A stretch of DNA of 64,000 nt from Thalassotalea crassostreae (GCF_001831495.1 NZ_CP017689.1:1984001-2048000), one strand, 5' to 3'; shown: positions 12,895 to 23,824, numbered from the stretch's first letter. The notes: a model not told the origin generated them from the letters alone. A program made the numbers and translations.

Positions 12895-13938
12895 GTGGCG
12901 TTATTTGAATTAGTCGACTTCGACCACCACGAACAAGTTGTATACTGCTCAGATGAGCAAAGTGGATTAAAAGCAATCATTGCAGTACATAATACAAATT
13001 TAGGCCCTGCAGCAGGCGGCTGTCGATTTTGGAATTATGATAACGAGCAAGACGCATTAAAGGATGTATTGCGACTATCTCGAGGTATGACCTATAAAAA
13101 TGCTATGGCTGGCTTACATCTTGGTGGCGGTAAAGCAGTAATTATTGGTGACCCAAAAGAATTAAAATCGGATGCTCTGTTTAAAGCGTTTGGTCGCGCT
13201 GTTAACAACCTTGGTGGTCGTTATTACACAGCAGAAGACGTAAACATTACAACCGCTGACATGGGCATTGTAAATCAAGAAACTGAGTTCGTCTCTGGAT
13301 TGGAAGGTCGAAGTGGTAATCCCGGTCCATTTACCGCTCTAGGAACATTTCTTGGCATAAAAGCTGCGGTAAAATTTAAACTTGGTAAAGATGACTTAAC
13401 GGGTATTAAAGTTGCAGTGCAAGGTCTTGGCAGCGTTGGTTATTCATTATGTGAGCAACTTCATGCCGCAGGCGCAGAGCTTATCGTTACTGATATCAAT
13501 GAAGACACATTAAACAAAGCAAAAGCTGAGCTTAACGCGACTGTTGTTGGTTTAGATGAAATATACGGTCAAGATGTCGATGTGTTTTCTCCTTGTGCTC
13601 TAGGCGCTTCAATAAACGATGAAACAATCGAGCAATTAACTGCAGTTATTGTCGCTGGTTGTGCAAATAATCAATTAGCGCAAGCAAAACACGACCAAGT
13701 TTTACACGATAAAGGCATTTTATATGCACCAGATTACGTAATTAATGCTGGTGGTATCATCAATGTTGCCCTTGAAATTTATCCTCAGGATTATAATGCA
13801 GATGAGGCGACTCGCTTAGTGCATAATATTTATGACACATTAATGAAAGTGTTTGAAAAAGCAGGTGATGATAATTTACCAACAGGTATTGTTGCAGACC
13901 AAATGGCGAGAGAGATTATTATTAACGGTCACGGTTAA
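12895..13938 (+). CDS. Leucine/Glu/Phe/Val dehydrogenase family (leucine dehydrogenase type)
   Basis: NAD-dependent oxidative deamination of branched-chain amino acids is the expected reaction. Length from the chosen GTG is 347 residues, typical of leucine dehydrogenases (about 345) and shorter than glutamate dehydrogenases. The substrate site has GPAAGGCRF and LHLGGGKAVI with the catalytic Lys, and the Rossmann domain has VAVQGLGSVGYSLCEQL. The open frame extends 24 codons upstream, but GGAG sits seven bases before the GTG at 12895 and MALFELVDFDHHEQVVY is the family N-terminus. A shared bidirectional terminator with ydiJ follows. Substrate preference for leucine over valine or phenylalanine is inferred. 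Confidence 0.88.
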   Translation: MALFELVDFDHHEQVVYCSDEQSGLKAIIAVHNTNLGPAAGGCRFWNYDNEQDALKDVLRLSRGMTYKNAMAGLHLGGGKAVIIGDPKELKSDALFKAFGRAVNNLGGRYYTAEDVNITTADMGIVNQETEFVSGLEGRSGNPGPFTALGTFLGIKAAVKFKLGKDDLTGIKVAVQGLGSVGYSLCEQLHAAGAELIVTDINEDTLNKAKAELNATVVGLDEIYGQDVDVFSPCALGASINDETIEQLTAVIVAGCANNQLAQAKHDQVLHDKGILYAPDYVINAGGIINVALEIYPQDYNADEATRLVHNIYDTLMKVFEKAGDDNLPTGIVADQMAREIIINGHG

Positions 13939-14015
13939 GCTATTTCAATCTAAGTCTTATATTTTAAGTGCATGCTTTAATCTTTTTACTTCAAATGCTT
14001 AGATAAAAAAATATT

Positions 14016-14056
14016 AAAAAAAGCTCGTTTTCTACAATAGAATACGAGCTTTTTTA
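14016..14056. terminator. Bidirectional terminator between the dehydrogenase and ydiJ
   Basis: Arms AAAAAAGCTCGT and ACGAGCTTTTTT around a 15-base loop provide a T-run on both strands, serving the two convergent genes. Confidence 0.85.
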
Positions 14057-14068
14057 TAAGTCTTATAG

Positions 14069-17000
14069 TTAAATATGCTTTACTAACGCCTGTATTGGAT
14101 GTTTAAGGTTTTTCTGACCTAAACGTTTGACTTGCGAACGACAGGAGAACCCTGTTGCAAGCTGATAAGCACCATCGCCAGAATCCACCGCTTTACGCCA
14201 ACTCAAATCATATAAGCCTTGTGAATTTTGTTGATTTTGCTTCTCGTGACCATAGGTTCCGGCCATACCACAACAACCTACACTGATACCTTCAAGTTTT
14301 AATCCAAAGAATTTAAAAATCTGCTGCCATTGTTGTTCAGACTCTACTAATGCAGTTTTTTCAGTACAGTGACTGAATAACTGATAGACAGGTAAATACT
14401 TAGGCTCTGTCGGAGTTTGGTTTGCAATTTCGGATAATAACCACTCATGGGCTAATTGCACATTAAAGTCACCACGTTGTTCACCTAAAACTTGCTTATA
14501 CTCATCTCGATAACAAAGAACTAACGACGCATCAACACCAACCATTGGTACATTTAGCATAGCTAACTGATTTAATAAATCACTTGCCGTTTTGGCCGTT
14601 TTAGCAAACTTTTCCAAAAATCCTTTAACATGCTGAGGTTTACCGTTAGGCGTAAATGGCAACAACAAAGGTTTCTTGTCTAACTTTCTGATCAAAGAGA
14701 TAAGATCTTCAACGAGCTCAGCTTCATAGAATGATGTAAATGGGTCTTGAACTACAACGATGTAGTCTTTACGCTGTTCATCAGTTAATGCTGATAGTTT
14801 CTCTAAGTCGAATGATTCTAGCGTTTGTTGTTTTAGCCGCTGAGCCAAATTTGGCGACGAAAGCAATGGTGTATCAACATAACCTAATACCCATTTACTG
14901 AACTTTTCAAAGACTTTGTTATTAATCACAAAATTGGTTAACGATGGTGTTCTTGCTAATAACGGCGTTAAACGCTCTACATTAGCAACCATATGATCTT
15001 TTAGCGGTCTGAGATAACGTGAATAATAAATGTCACTAAATTGAGCTTTAAATTCTGGCACATCAACTTTTACAGGACATTGACTGGCGCAGGCTTTACA
15101 AGCCAAACAACCGTTCATTGCTTCCATAACCTCAACTGAATAATCATAACTTCCGAGTTTAACTTTCACCGTATTTATGGTTTTCAAAGCAAGTTGTTTA
15201 ACACTGATTTGTTTATGTTGCTTAAGTGATTCAAAGTCAACGCCCTTCTCACTTAGCAAGCGCAACCATTCTCTCATTAAACCAGCTCGACCTTTTGGTG
15301 AATGTCTTCTATCCCCTGTTATCTTGCTCGATGGACACATAGGTGATTTAGGATCAAAATTAAAACACAGGCCATTACCATTACAATTGACTACCGAGGG
15401 CAAAGTGTCTTGTACAGTAACCGGGATCTGTCTATCAAATCCGCCCCGTTTTTTCGCATCGACACTAACTAACTTTTCAACAGAATCTAGTGGTGTACAA
15501 ATCTTGCCTGGATTCATTTTGTTTTTCGGATCAAAAGCTGATTTTATTTTTCGTAATTCGTTAAACAGCTCTTCACCAAAAAATTGCGGTCCATATTCAC
15601 TGCGATAACCTTTGCCGTGTTCACCCCACATTAAACCGCCATACTTAGCGGTTAAAGTAACGACTTGGTCTGATATTTCTCTTAAGATCACTTCCTGCTT
15701 AGGATCACACATATCTAAGGCTGGCCTAACATGCAAAACACCGGCATCGACGTGACCAAACATGCCATAATCTAATTTATAGCGATCAAGCAATGCTCTG
15801 AACTCTAAAATGTAATCGGCCAAATTTTCAGGTGGAACAGCGGTATCTTCAGCAAAAGCCAGTGGTTTAGCTTTTGATTCTGATTTTCCTAATAAGCCCA
15901 CTGCTTTTTTGCGCATACCATAAAGTTTGTTAATTTCACTTAACTGATCGGTTAGCTGATAGCCTATGACACCGCCTACTTCCTCGCCGATATCTTTATC
16001 TAGCTGCTGACATAATCGGTCAATTTTTTCTTGGTTTTGCTCGATACTGTCCCCGGCATACTCGACAATATTTAAGCCATCCATTACTTTGTTTTCAACA
16101 TCAGTGATCAGATTTTTCACCGTATGCCAAACGACGTCTTGCTTGGCTAAGTTCAATACTCGACTATCTATTGTTTCTACTGACAATGCATTTGCTTCAA
16201 CCAATTTTGGTGAATGACGCAAAGCCGATTCAAAGCTGTCATACTTAATTACTAATAACGCTCGGGCTTTCGGGATTGGCGTGATATTTAATTTTGCTTC
16301 AGCAACAACCGCTAACGAACCTTCAGACCCGGTAATCAGTCGGGTTAAATCAAACTCGCTAAGGTCATCATTAAAGACATTTTCTAAATCATAACCGGTT
16401 AAAAAACGATTTAATCGTGGGAATTTAGCCAGAATCTTATCGCGATTATCAAAACAACTTTGAAAAGCCGTCTTATATAATTTACTTTCATTAGTTTGTT
16501 GCTCAATGAGCGCCTGTATTTTATCGACAGGTTGTTTTTGCGTACTAAGCTCGTCGCCGTTTGCTAATACAAAACGTAACCCTAATACATGATCCGATGT
16601 TTTACCGTAAACTAAAGAGCCTTGTCCGGAGGCATCGGTATTTACCATGCCGCCAATTGTCGCTCGATTACTGGTGGATAAATCTGGTGAGAAAAAGTAG
16701 CCAAGAGGCTTTAAAAATTCGTTTAATTGATCTTTCACAACTCCGGCTTGAACACGAACCCATTGTTGTTCGATATTAACTTCAATGATTTCTCTCATGA
16801 ACTTTGATAAATCAATAACGATACCAGGCGTTAACGATTGACCATTGGTACCAGTACCGCCACCACGAGCACTGAACTGTATTTCATTAAACAAACTTTG
16901 GCTGGCAATGCTGGTAATAAGCTTAATATCTTCAACCGACTTTGGATGTAAAACCGCTTGCGGAATTTGTTGATATACACTGTTGTCTGTAGCAACCGCT

Positions 17001-17122
17001 AAACGAGCGCTATATTGGCATGAAACTTCGCCCTTATAAGCAGATTTTCGTAGTGCTTTTAGGTACTTTTTATAGGTCGGCGATACAACGTCGCTGTAAT
17101 CTAGCGCTGGTAACATGGTCAT
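14069..17122 (-). CDS. ydiJ: YdiJ-type FAD/Fe-S oxidoreductase (D-2-hydroxyacid dehydrogenase)
   Basis: Large flavoprotein of 1017 residues, matching E. coli YdiJ (1018). Order of domains: FAD-binding type 4 (PCMH) with SARGGGTGTNGQSLTPGIVIDL, FAD-linked oxidase C-terminal domain with GLMWGEHGKGYRSEYGP, a 4Fe-4S segment CLACKACASQCPVKVDVP, and a C-terminal cysteine-rich CCG domain (VGCCGMAGTYGHE). E. coli YdiJ has been linked to D-2-hydroxyglutarate oxidation; that substrate is inferred here. No signal peptide or membrane helix is visible, so it is likely cytosolic or peripheral. The start may be the first or the third codon (MTM). Confidence 0.92.
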   Translation of the reverse strand: MTMLPALDYSDVVSPTYKKYLKALRKSAYKGEVSCQYSARLAVATDNSVYQQIPQAVLHPKSVEDIKLITSIASQSLFNEIQFSARGGGTGTNGQSLTPGIVIDLSKFMREIIEVNIEQQWVRVQAGVVKDQLNEFLKPLGYFFSPDLSTSNRATIGGMVNTDASGQGSLVYGKTSDHVLGLRFVLANGDELSTQKQPVDKIQALIEQQTNESKLYKTAFQSCFDNRDKILAKFPRLNRFLTGYDLENVFNDDLSEFDLTRLITGSEGSLAVVAEAKLNITPIPKARALLVIKYDSFESALRHSPKLVEANALSVETIDSRVLNLAKQDVVWHTVKNLITDVENKVMDGLNIVEYAGDSIEQNQEKIDRLCQQLDKDIGEEVGGVIGYQLTDQLSEINKLYGMRKKAVGLLGKSESKAKPLAFAEDTAVPPENLADYILEFRALLDRYKLDYGMFGHVDAGVLHVRPALDMCDPKQEVILREISDQVVTLTAKYGGLMWGEHGKGYRSEYGPQFFGEELFNELRKIKSAFDPKNKMNPGKICTPLDSVEKLVSVDAKKRGGFDRQIPVTVQDTLPSVVNCNGNGLCFNFDPKSPMCPSSKITGDRRHSPKGRAGLMREWLRLLSEKGVDFESLKQHKQISVKQLALKTINTVKVKLGSYDYSVEVMEAMNGCLACKACASQCPVKVDVPEFKAQFSDIYYSRYLRPLKDHMVANVERLTPLLARTPSLTNFVINNKVFEKFSKWVLGYVDTPLLSSPNLAQRLKQQTLESFDLEKLSALTDEQRKDYIVVVQDPFTSFYEAELVEDLISLIRKLDKKPLLLPFTPNGKPQHVKGFLEKFAKTAKTASDLLNQLAMLNVPMVGVDASLVLCYRDEYKQVLGEQRGDFNVQLAHEWLLSEIANQTPTEPKYLPVYQLFSHCTEKTALVESEQQWQQIFKFFGLKLEGISVGCCGMAGTYGHEKQNQQNSQGLYDLSWRKAVDSGDGAYQLATGFSCRSQVKRLGQKNLKHPIQALVKHI

Positions 17123-17321
17123 TTGTATGAAGTGTTTAACAATTTAAAATTAAGATACTCCTATGATGCAAAAAATAGGCTTCAAAAACAAATGCTTTAT
17201 TGGCATAAAGGGATAAAAACTAGAATAAGTAAATTTCGAGCTCATCTGCGCTTTACCCTTTTAAAATAAACAACAAACGGTGTTCTAACCTTTCCTGCTA
17301 CTGACACTTATTACTCAATAC

Positions 17322-17585
17322 TCATAGATCTACATAGCGAACAAAAGTGTATGTTGACTTATCTGAAGATTTTAATGTTGCTTTCGACAGTAAAAGTTTA
17401 CTACCAATTTTGATTTTCGCGCCGCGAGGAACCTCAATTTTAATAGGTACCTTTAGATCGGATAACCTTACTGACAGAAAACTTGTGTGTCCCATCTGAT
17501 GCAACGCAGCGCCACTATTCTCTACAAGACCGACAACTTCTTCGAATACGTAAGCTTCATCATCAAATGAAAACCAAACTGCCAA
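17322..17585 (-). CDS. Small hypothetical protein, probably membrane-anchored
   Basis: Not recognised. The formal frame starts at a TTG at 17585 (87 residues), but no ribosome site precedes it. The same frame stays open to 17645 and encodes a hydrophobic segment (FIPIFLVLAVWFSF) that would form a signal anchor. A consensus AGGAG at 17636-17640 lies five bases before an ATC codon at 17628-17630, so an unusual ATC start giving about 102 residues is possible. The rest is beta-rich (VPIKIEVPRGAKIKIGSKLLL). It stands between ydiJ and ppsA on the same strand with its own leader. Confidence 0.6.
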   Translation of the reverse strand: MAVWFSFDDEAYVFEEVVGLVENSGAALHQMGHTSFLSVRLSDLKVPIKIEVPRGAKIKIGSKLLLSKATLKSSDKSTYTFVRYVDL

Positions 17586-17791
17586 TACTAAGAAGATGGG
17601 AATGAATAAATATTTTAAAGGCTTAAAGATAGTGTCTCCTACATTTTATATTTTTGATCTTTATATAAAACATGGGGATAGTTAATCATTAATCAACTGT
17701 AAAACAATAACTTGTCAATAACCGTAGCTATTAACCCTTAGGTTGAAACATAGTCTTTAGCTTGTGACTTTGGTTAAACTGGGGCAAATAA

Positions 17792-17822
17792 AAAAGGATC
17801 TATTTAAAATAGATCCTTTGTT
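17792..17822 (-). terminator. Terminator of ppsA
   Basis: Stem AAAGGATCTA/TAGATCCTTT, followed on the minus strand by TTTTTTATTTG, about 65 bp after the ppsA stop. Confidence 0.88.
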
Positions 17823-17884
17823 TAAGAATAACTTTCTCTTGTTCGCAGCTAGATTTTAATACCTAGCTACAGTATACAAGGCAA

Positions 17885-20260
17885 TTACTTGTTGTTTTGC
17901 TCTGCAAGATATAACCAAGTATCAAGCACTGAATCTGGGTTTAATGAAACAGAATCGATACCTTGTTCAACTAACCAAGCCGCAAAGTCTTTATGATCAG
18001 ATGGGCCTTGGCCACAAATACCAACGTATTTTCCTCGTGCTTTACAGGCTTTTATTGCCATTGATAATAACGCCTTGATTGCAGGATTGCGTTCATCAAA
18101 TAAATGAGCGATTAAGCCTGAGTCACGGTCTAAACCAAGTGTTAACTGAGTTAAATCATTTGATCCGATTGAAAAACCATCAAAGTGATCTAAGAACTGG
18201 TCTGCTAAAAGTGCATTTGACGGTAATTCACACATCATAATGATTCTTAGTCCGTTTTCGCCACGAACTAAGCCATTCTCAGCTAAGATTTCGATAACCT
18301 GCTCAGCTTCCTCTAATGTGCGGACAAATGGGATCATAATTTCTACGTTGGTTAGCCCCATGTCGTTACGAACACGTTTAATCGCTTCACATTCCATCGC
18401 AAAACATGCACGGAAGTCTTCAGAGATATAACGAGAAGCACCACGATAACCAATCATCGGGTTCTCTTCTTCAGGTTCGTAGATATCACCGCCTACTAAG
18501 TTAGCGTATTCATTTGATTTGAAATCAGACATACGGACGATAACTTTTTCAGGGTTAAACGCTGCAGCTAATGTAGAAACGCCTTCAGTAAGCTTAGTTA
18601 CGTAAAATTCACGAGGAGATTCGTAACCCGCAATAATGTCTTTAATTTCTTCTTGTAAATCAGCAGATTCATTTTCAAAATTTAACAGTGCTTTTGGATG
18701 AACACCGATCATTTTGTTAATGACAAATTCAACACGGGCCAACCCAATGCCAGAATGTGGTAAGCGAGCAAAAGAAAAAGCTCTGTCTGGGTTACCAACA
18801 TTCATCATAACTTTCATAGGAATATCAGGCATGTTGTCGATTTCTGATGTCGTTACTGAGTAATCCAGCTGACCTTCATAAATAAAACCGGTATCACCTT
18901 CTGCACAAGAAACCGTTACATCAACACCATCTGCAATTAAGTCTGTTGCATTACCACAACCGACAACCGCTGGAATCCCCATTTCACGAGCAATGATTGC
19001 AGCATGACAAGTACGGCCCCCACGGTTGGTTACGATAGCCGATGCACGCTTCATGATAGGCTCCCAATCAGGATCTGTCATATCTGTCACTAACACATCA
19101 CCAACTTGAACTTTATCCATCTCATCGATTGAATCAAGGATTCGTACTTTACCTTTACCAATCTTCTGACCGATAGAGCGACCTTCACAAATGACTTTTG
19201 ACTTGTCTTGTAATTGGAATTGTTCCATTACATTGGCACTTTCGCGACTCTTAACCGTTTCTGGACGAGCTTGAACAATATATAACTTACCGTCTAAACC
19301 ATCTTTGGCCCATTCGATGTCCATCGGACGACCGTAATGCTTTTCAATTATCACAGCTTGTTTAGCAAGTTCTTGAATTTCTTTATCATTAATAGAGAAT
19401 GTATTCGATACACTTTCTTCAACATCAACAATTTCAACTTGTTTTCCGTGTTCTTGGTTTGCTGCATAAACCATCTTGATTGCTTTTGAACCTATGTTAC
19501 GACGTACAACACTTGGTTTGTTTGCTGCTAATGTTGGCTTATGAACGTAAAACTCATCAGGGTTTACAGCACCTTGAACAACCATTTCGCCCAAACCAAA
19601 GCTTGAAGTGATAAATACTACATCTTCAAAGCCTGATTCTGTATCAATACTAAACATTACACCAGAAGATGCGATGTCAGAACGAACCATGCGTTGAATA
19701 CCAGCAGACAGCGCAACACCGTGGTGTTCATAACCTGAATGAACACGGTAAGAGATAGCTCGGTCATTAAATAGCGAAGCAAATACGTGTTTGATTGCAG
19801 TCATTACTGCGTCTAAGCCACGTACATTTAGGAAAGTTTCTTGTTGACCAGCAAAAGACGCATCAGGCATATCTTCAGCGGTTGCAGAAGAACGTACAGC
19901 AAAAGATGCTTCTTCACCGAATTCTCCTGCAAGAGCGTTGTATGCGTCTTCGATGTCTTTTTGCATTTCAGGAAGGAATGGCGTATCGATGATCCATTGA
20001 CGGATTTTTGCGCCGCATTCAGTTAGTGCGTGAATATCTTCAACATCTAACTTATCAAGTTCGGCATAAATTTTATCGTTAACGCCGGATTGTTCTAGAA
20101 AGTGATTAAAAGCAAACGCCGTTGTAGCGAATCCTCCAGGAACCTGAACACCAACATTGGCTAGGTTAGAAATCATTTCACCAAGTGATGCATTTTTACC
20201 GCCAACGCGGTCTACATCGCCCATCCCAAGATCTTGATACCAAAGAACATTTTCTTGCAC
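17885..20260 (-). CDS. ppsA: Phosphoenolpyruvate synthase
   Basis: Gluconeogenic enzyme making PEP, AMP and phosphate from pyruvate and ATP. The 791-residue protein has the N-terminal ATP-grasp domain ([32 protein letters not shown]), the swivelling domain with catalytic His in [13 protein letters not shown] and the C-terminal TIM-barrel ending in [18 protein letters not shown]. The start is a GTG at 20260 with AGGAGAAT just upstream. It is divergent from its regulator ppsR, with about 135 bp between them. Confidence 0.97.
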   Translation of the reverse strand: MQENVLWYQDLGMGDVDRVGGKNASLGEMISNLANVGVQVPGGFATTAFAFNHFLEQSGVNDKIYAELDKLDVEDIHALTECGAKIRQWIIDTPFLPEMQKDIEDAYNALAGEFGEEASFAVRSSATAEDMPDASFAGQQETFLNVRGLDAVMTAIKHVFASLFNDRAISYRVHSGYEHHGVALSAGIQRMVRSDIASSGVMFSIDTESGFEDVVFITSSFGLGEMVVQGAVNPDEFYVHKPTLAANKPSVVRRNIGSKAIKMVYAANQEHGKQVEIVDVEESVSNTFSINDKEIQELAKQAVIIEKHYGRPMDIEWAKDGLDGKLYIVQARPETVKSRESANVMEQFQLQDKSKVICEGRSIGQKIGKGKVRILDSIDEMDKVQVGDVLVTDMTDPDWEPIMKRASAIVTNRGGRTCHAAIIAREMGIPAVVGCGNATDLIADGVDVTVSCAEGDTGFIYEGQLDYSVTTSEIDNMPDIPMKVMMNVGNPDRAFSFARLPHSGIGLARVEFVINKMIGVHPKALLNFENESADLQEEIKDIIAGYESPREFYVTKLTEGVSTLAAAFNPEKVIVRMSDFKSNEYANLVGGDIYEPEEENPMIGYRGASRYISEDFRACFAMECEAIKRVRNDMGLTNVEIMIPFVRTLEEAEQVIEILAENGLVRGENGLRIIMMCELPSNALLADQFLDHFDGFSIGSNDLTQLTLGLDRDSGLIAHLFDERNPAIKALLSMAIKACKARGKYVGICGQGPSDHKDFAAWLVEQGIDSVSLNPDSVLDTWLYLAEQNNK

Positions 20261-20395
20261 ACTATTCTCCTAAAAAGAACAAACTTATTGTGATAAATGA
20301 ATGTAAGGTTAGACATCCATATGATTGCTCGATATTCTACACTGAGTAATATCAAACTAAAACCCATTTAGAATTATTTTATAAGAGATTACAAA

Positions 20396-21205
20396 ATGCG
20401 TGCAGCTTTTTACATTTCCGATGGTACAGCCATTACTTCTGAGGTTTTTGGACATGCGTTATTATCGTTATTTCCTATGGAATTTGAACACATTACAATT
20501 CCATTTGTTGAAACGGTTGAGAAAGCACAACAAGTTAAACAACAAATTAACCTTACCCATAAGCGAACAGGCGAAAAGCCATTTGTCTTTCACACTTTTG
20601 TAAATTCAGAAATCAAAGAAATCATCGATAGTTGTGACGGCACAATCTATAATTTTTTAGAGCACTTTATAAACCCGGTAGAACAAGAACTCGGTATTGA
20701 AGCCAAACCAAAAGCTCACCGTACGCACTCGATTCACGAAAACAGCTACGACTATCGTATTGATGCGGTTAACTTTGCCCTTGCCAATGATGACGGCTCT
20801 AAGGTTACCGATTACGAGCATGCAGATGTTATCCTAGTTGGTGTATCGCGTTCAGGTAAAACTCCATCTTCATTATACTTAGCTCTGCAATACGGCATTA
20901 AGGCAGCGAATTACCCGTTTACTGATGACGATATGGACGAATTAAAACTTCCAAACTTTTTAAAGAAACATAAAAAGAAACTGTTTGGCTTAACCATCGA
21001 CCCAACCCGTTTACATGAAATACGCGACGGTCGAATGGCAAATTCTAAGTATTCTTCTGCGCGTCAATGTCGCATGGAAATAAGAGAAGTTGAGAAGCTG
21101 TATAAGAAAGAAAAGATACCTTTTATCAACACCACTAAGTTTTCTGTCGAAGAAATATCAGCAAAAATACTAGGAGAAATGGGATTACAACGATATAAAT
21201 ACTAA
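20396..21205 (+). CDS. ppsR: PpsR, PEP synthase regulatory kinase/pyrophosphorylase
   Basis: DUF299-family bifunctional enzyme that inactivates PEP synthase by ADP-dependent phosphorylation of a threonine near the catalytic His and reactivates it by phosphorolysis. At 269 residues it is family length. Hallmarks are [21 protein letters not shown] at the N-terminus (split here by residues before and after), the P-loop [15 protein letters not shown] and the C-terminal [14 protein letters not shown]. Divergent arrangement with ppsA is the common one and supports the assignment. Confidence 0.95.
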   Translation: MRAAFYISDGTAITSEVFGHALLSLFPMEFEHITIPFVETVEKAQQVKQQINLTHKRTGEKPFVFHTFVNSEIKEIIDSCDGTIYNFLEHFINPVEQELGIEAKPKAHRTHSIHENSYDYRIDAVNFALANDDGSKVTDYEHADVILVGVSRSGKTPSSLYLALQYGIKAANYPFTDDDMDELKLPNFLKKHKKKLFGLTIDPTRLHEIRDGRMANSKYSSARQCRMEIREVEKLYKKEKIPFINTTKFSVEEISAKILGEMGLQRYKY

Positions 21206-21225
21206 TATATAGCTAATAATTACAA

Positions 21226-21254
21226 CAAAACGGTTCCACTAGGAACCGTTTTTC
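21226..21254 (+). terminator. Terminator of ppsR
   Basis: AAAACGGTTCC/GGAACCGTTTT stem with a four-base loop followed by TTTC. Confidence 0.85.
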
Positions 21255-21307
21255 GTTATGTTAGCCCCATTATAAACACGGTTACCGTAAAACGGTTAAA
21301 GAACACT

Positions 21308-22348
21308 ATGACCTTGAAAACAGATGAGTTTCGCACATCCTTAATTGAGCATTTAATATCACCTGCTCAACTTGCACGTGACATCCCTTTGTCGGATGAA
21401 ACCGCAGAATTTATTATTCAATCTCGTAAAGATATTGAAAATATAATTAGTGGTAAAGATAAACGCATGCTCGTTGTGATCGGCCCTTGCTCAATACATG
21501 ACACTGAAGCAGCGCTTGACTACGCGCAAAAGCTTAAGGTTTTACAAGAAAGATATAAAGATGAACTTTATATTGTAATGCGTGTGTATTTTGAAAAGCC
21601 AAGAACAACCGTTGGTTGGAAAGGCTTAATCAGTGACCCTGATCTTGATAAGTCATTTAATGTTGAAAAAGGTCTGCATTTAGCCCGTGATTTACTGGTT
21701 AAAATTAATGAAATGGGCTTGCCAGCAGCGACTGAGTTTTTGGATATGGTTACGGGTCAATACATTTCAGATCTTATTAGCTGGGGCGCAATTGGCGCTC
21801 GCACTACCGAATCACAAGTACATCGTGAGTTAGCTTCCGCTCTATCTTGCCCTGTTGGTTTTAAAAACGGTACCGATGGTAACATCAAGATTGCGATTGA
21901 TGCGATTCACGCTTCGCGTGTACCTCACGTTTTATATTCACCTGATAAAACAGGACAGATGTGTATCTACCGAACCTCAGGTAACCCGTATGCGCATGTG
22001 ATTTTACGTGGTGGCAAATTGCCAAACTACTCAAAATCAGACATCGACAGCACCTGTCAGCAGTTAGATAACGCGAAAATAACCCCAAGCGTAATGGTTG
22101 ATTGTAGCCATGGTAATAGTGAGAAGAATCATAATAAACAGATCCTTGTTGCCGAAGAATTAGCCAAACAAATCAACGACGGTTCTACTCATGTATTTGG
22201 CGTAATGATTGAAAGTTTCTTGGTTGAAGGAAACCAGAAAGTTGTTGATGTTAACGACTTAATTTATGGACAAAGTATTACTGATGCTTGTGTGAACCTA
22301 CAACAGAGTGAACAAATACTCGATATTCTGCAAACTGCTAAGCAATAG
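21308..22348 (+). CDS. aroH: DAHP synthase, class I (AroF/G/H family; AroH by synteny)
   Basis: First enzyme of aromatic amino acid synthesis, condensing PEP and erythrose 4-phosphate. Length is 346 residues (AroH of E. coli 348). Conserved stretches include VVIGPCSIHD, MRVYFEKPRTTVGWKGL, IGARTTESQVHRE, GFKNGTDGN and VMVDCSHGNSEKNH, which hold the metal and PEP ligands. The choice of AroH among the three paralogues rests on the ppsA-ppsR-aroH order shared with E. coli; the feedback-effector specificity cannot be read reliably. Followed by a perfect palindromic terminator. Confidence 0.88.
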   Translation: MTLKTDEFRTSLIEHLISPAQLARDIPLSDETAEFIIQSRKDIENIISGKDKRMLVVIGPCSIHDTEAALDYAQKLKVLQERYKDELYIVMRVYFEKPRTTVGWKGLISDPDLDKSFNVEKGLHLARDLLVKINEMGLPAATEFLDMVTGQYISDLISWGAIGARTTESQVHRELASALSCPVGFKNGTDGNIKIAIDAIHASRVPHVLYSPDKTGQMCIYRTSGNPYAHVILRGGKLPNYSKSDIDSTCQQLDNAKITPSVMVDCSHGNSEKNHNKQILVAEELAKQINDGSTHVFGVMIESFLVEGNQKVVDVNDLIYGQSITDACVNLQQSEQILDILQTAKQ

Positions 22349-22376
22349 CATAGTTAAACGTAGTAGAACGAATTAT

Positions 22377-22398
22377 AAAGGCACCATATGGTGCCTTT
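22377..22398. terminator. Palindromic bidirectional terminator
   Basis: A perfect 22-bp palindrome (arm AAAGGCACCAT) lies between the convergent DAHP synthase and phosphatase genes, with T-rich sequence after it on the plus strand. Confidence 0.8.
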
Positions 22399-22431
22399 AA
22401 TTGTTTTATTAACTGGAAAATGAGAAATAAG

Positions 22432-22914
22432 TTACCGCAATTTTTTTATTAATCCCTCGCTTGCATCTTCTATCAAGTCTAGAACCAATGCGAAACCCCG
22501 GCTTCCACCGTAATATGGATCAGGTACTTGTGTTTCATCAAAGCTTTCCGAGTATTCTAAAAATAGCTTTATTTTATGAGCATGTTCATCCGGTGCTATC
22601 GCTTGTAAGTTTCTAACATTGTCATCGTCCATTGCTAATATAAGCGAGAACCGCTCAAAATCTTCAACTAACACTTTACGTGCCTTTAAACCATCAAAGG
22701 AATAGCCACGCTTAACGCCTTCTTTTTCTGAGCGACGATCTGGCCTTTCACCAGTATGCGCAGACAACGTGCCGGCAGAGTCTATTTTAATTTCCAGTCC
22801 CAATTCATTAGCTTTATGACGAAAAACAGCTTCCGCTGTCGGTGAGCGACATATATTGCCCATACAGACGAATAGTACGCTAGTTATTTCAGAATTATTA
22901 TTTAAACCTGTCAT
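22432..22914 (-). CDS. Low molecular weight protein-tyrosine phosphatase
   Basis: Cysteine phosphatase of 160 residues from the ATG at 22914. The active-site loop is VCMGNICRSPTAE (C-x5-R-S) and the general acid Asp is in VPDPYYGG. The frame also allows a TTG four codons earlier, but GAGAAG precedes the ATG. Members with this motif occur both as stand-alone housekeeping enzymes and as regulators of exopolysaccharide kinases; no such kinase is adjacent. Its downstream neighbour on the right is a decayed sulfotransferase-like gene. Confidence 0.9.
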   Translation of the reverse strand: MTGLNNNSEITSVLFVCMGNICRSPTAEAVFRHKANELGLEIKIDSAGTLSAHTGERPDRRSEKEGVKRGYSFDGLKARKVLVEDFERFSLILAMDDDNVRNLQAIAPDEHAHKIKLFLEYSESFDETQVPDPYYGGSRGFALVLDLIEDASEGLIKKLR

Positions 22915-22969
22915 TTTGCTTCTCAATAATGGATTTATTTGGCGATTGTTAATAGCAATGTTTCAAAAG

Positions 22970-23824
22970 TTAAACGCTAAAAGTTTGAGCAGCTTTTTCA
23001 CATAATTTGAAATCTTCAGCATAAAATAATTTAACCTTTTTTCTTATCTCGTCATCGTAAAATAATTCTTTATCAGGAAAGTAACCATTTTTATTCTTAT
23101 ATTGCATGATGTCGATATTTTTAGTATCTGACCAATCAGTAGACTCGTCTACATTTACATACTGATGATGTTGTCGGCGTTGAGTGTTATCAATACTGGA
23201 ATCAAAATTAAATTTTGATTCTAAATATTTTAATCCTTGTGCCAAATATTTCAAATCAATAACAATATCTAAATCTATACCTTGTACTGTATGACTTTGT
23301 GGGCGCCAATGTCGATTAAGTTGACTCACTTCAACGGTACTTAAATAATCAACAAACTGCCTAAAGGTAATTGATGGTTGCTCGCAGCCATCTTCTTGTC
23401 TTACCGATTTTATTACATGTTGAACCCATTTTTGTTTGATTTCTTCAGTACAGAATTTATCAACAAACGCACTGACTAACCGAGAGTACGGCTCTCGTAC
23501 TACAAGGATTTTATAATACGAATCATCAAGAATTGCTTATTCAATCTCTACGCGGTTTCTTTTGCCGTGATATCGAACGAATTTTCTTAAAATCTTGTTA
23601 TCTTCATTAGGTAAATCTTTACCATGAAACTTTTTGTAATTTTTATACCAACGTATAGAAAAACGCCACCCTAAAAGTTTTATTGAAGAGAAAAAACTAG
23701 TAAAATATTTTTCTGGTTCTAAACTAGAAATAAACCAAGATTTGAGTACGGTCCCCGCACATTTAGAATTAGTAAAGAGAATAAATTTTTTTCTTTTTGT
23801 TAGATGAGGAATCGGATCTCTCAT
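22970..23824 (-). pseudogene. Sulfotransferase-family gene with an in-frame stop
   Basis: One continuous frame of 284 codons is interrupted only by a TAA at 23537-23539. The 5' half (ATG at 23824) has a PAPS-binding-like P-loop (FILFTNSKCAGTVLKSWF). The 3' half continues, without frameshift, with YYKILVVREPYSRLVSAFVDKF, the second conserved motif of Sulfotransfer_2-like enzymes, and ends at 22970. Such enzymes transfer sulfate from PAPS to glycans or lipids. The stop could be a recent nonsense mutation or a sequencing error; an intact C-terminal half argues that inactivation is recent. Confidence 0.72.
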
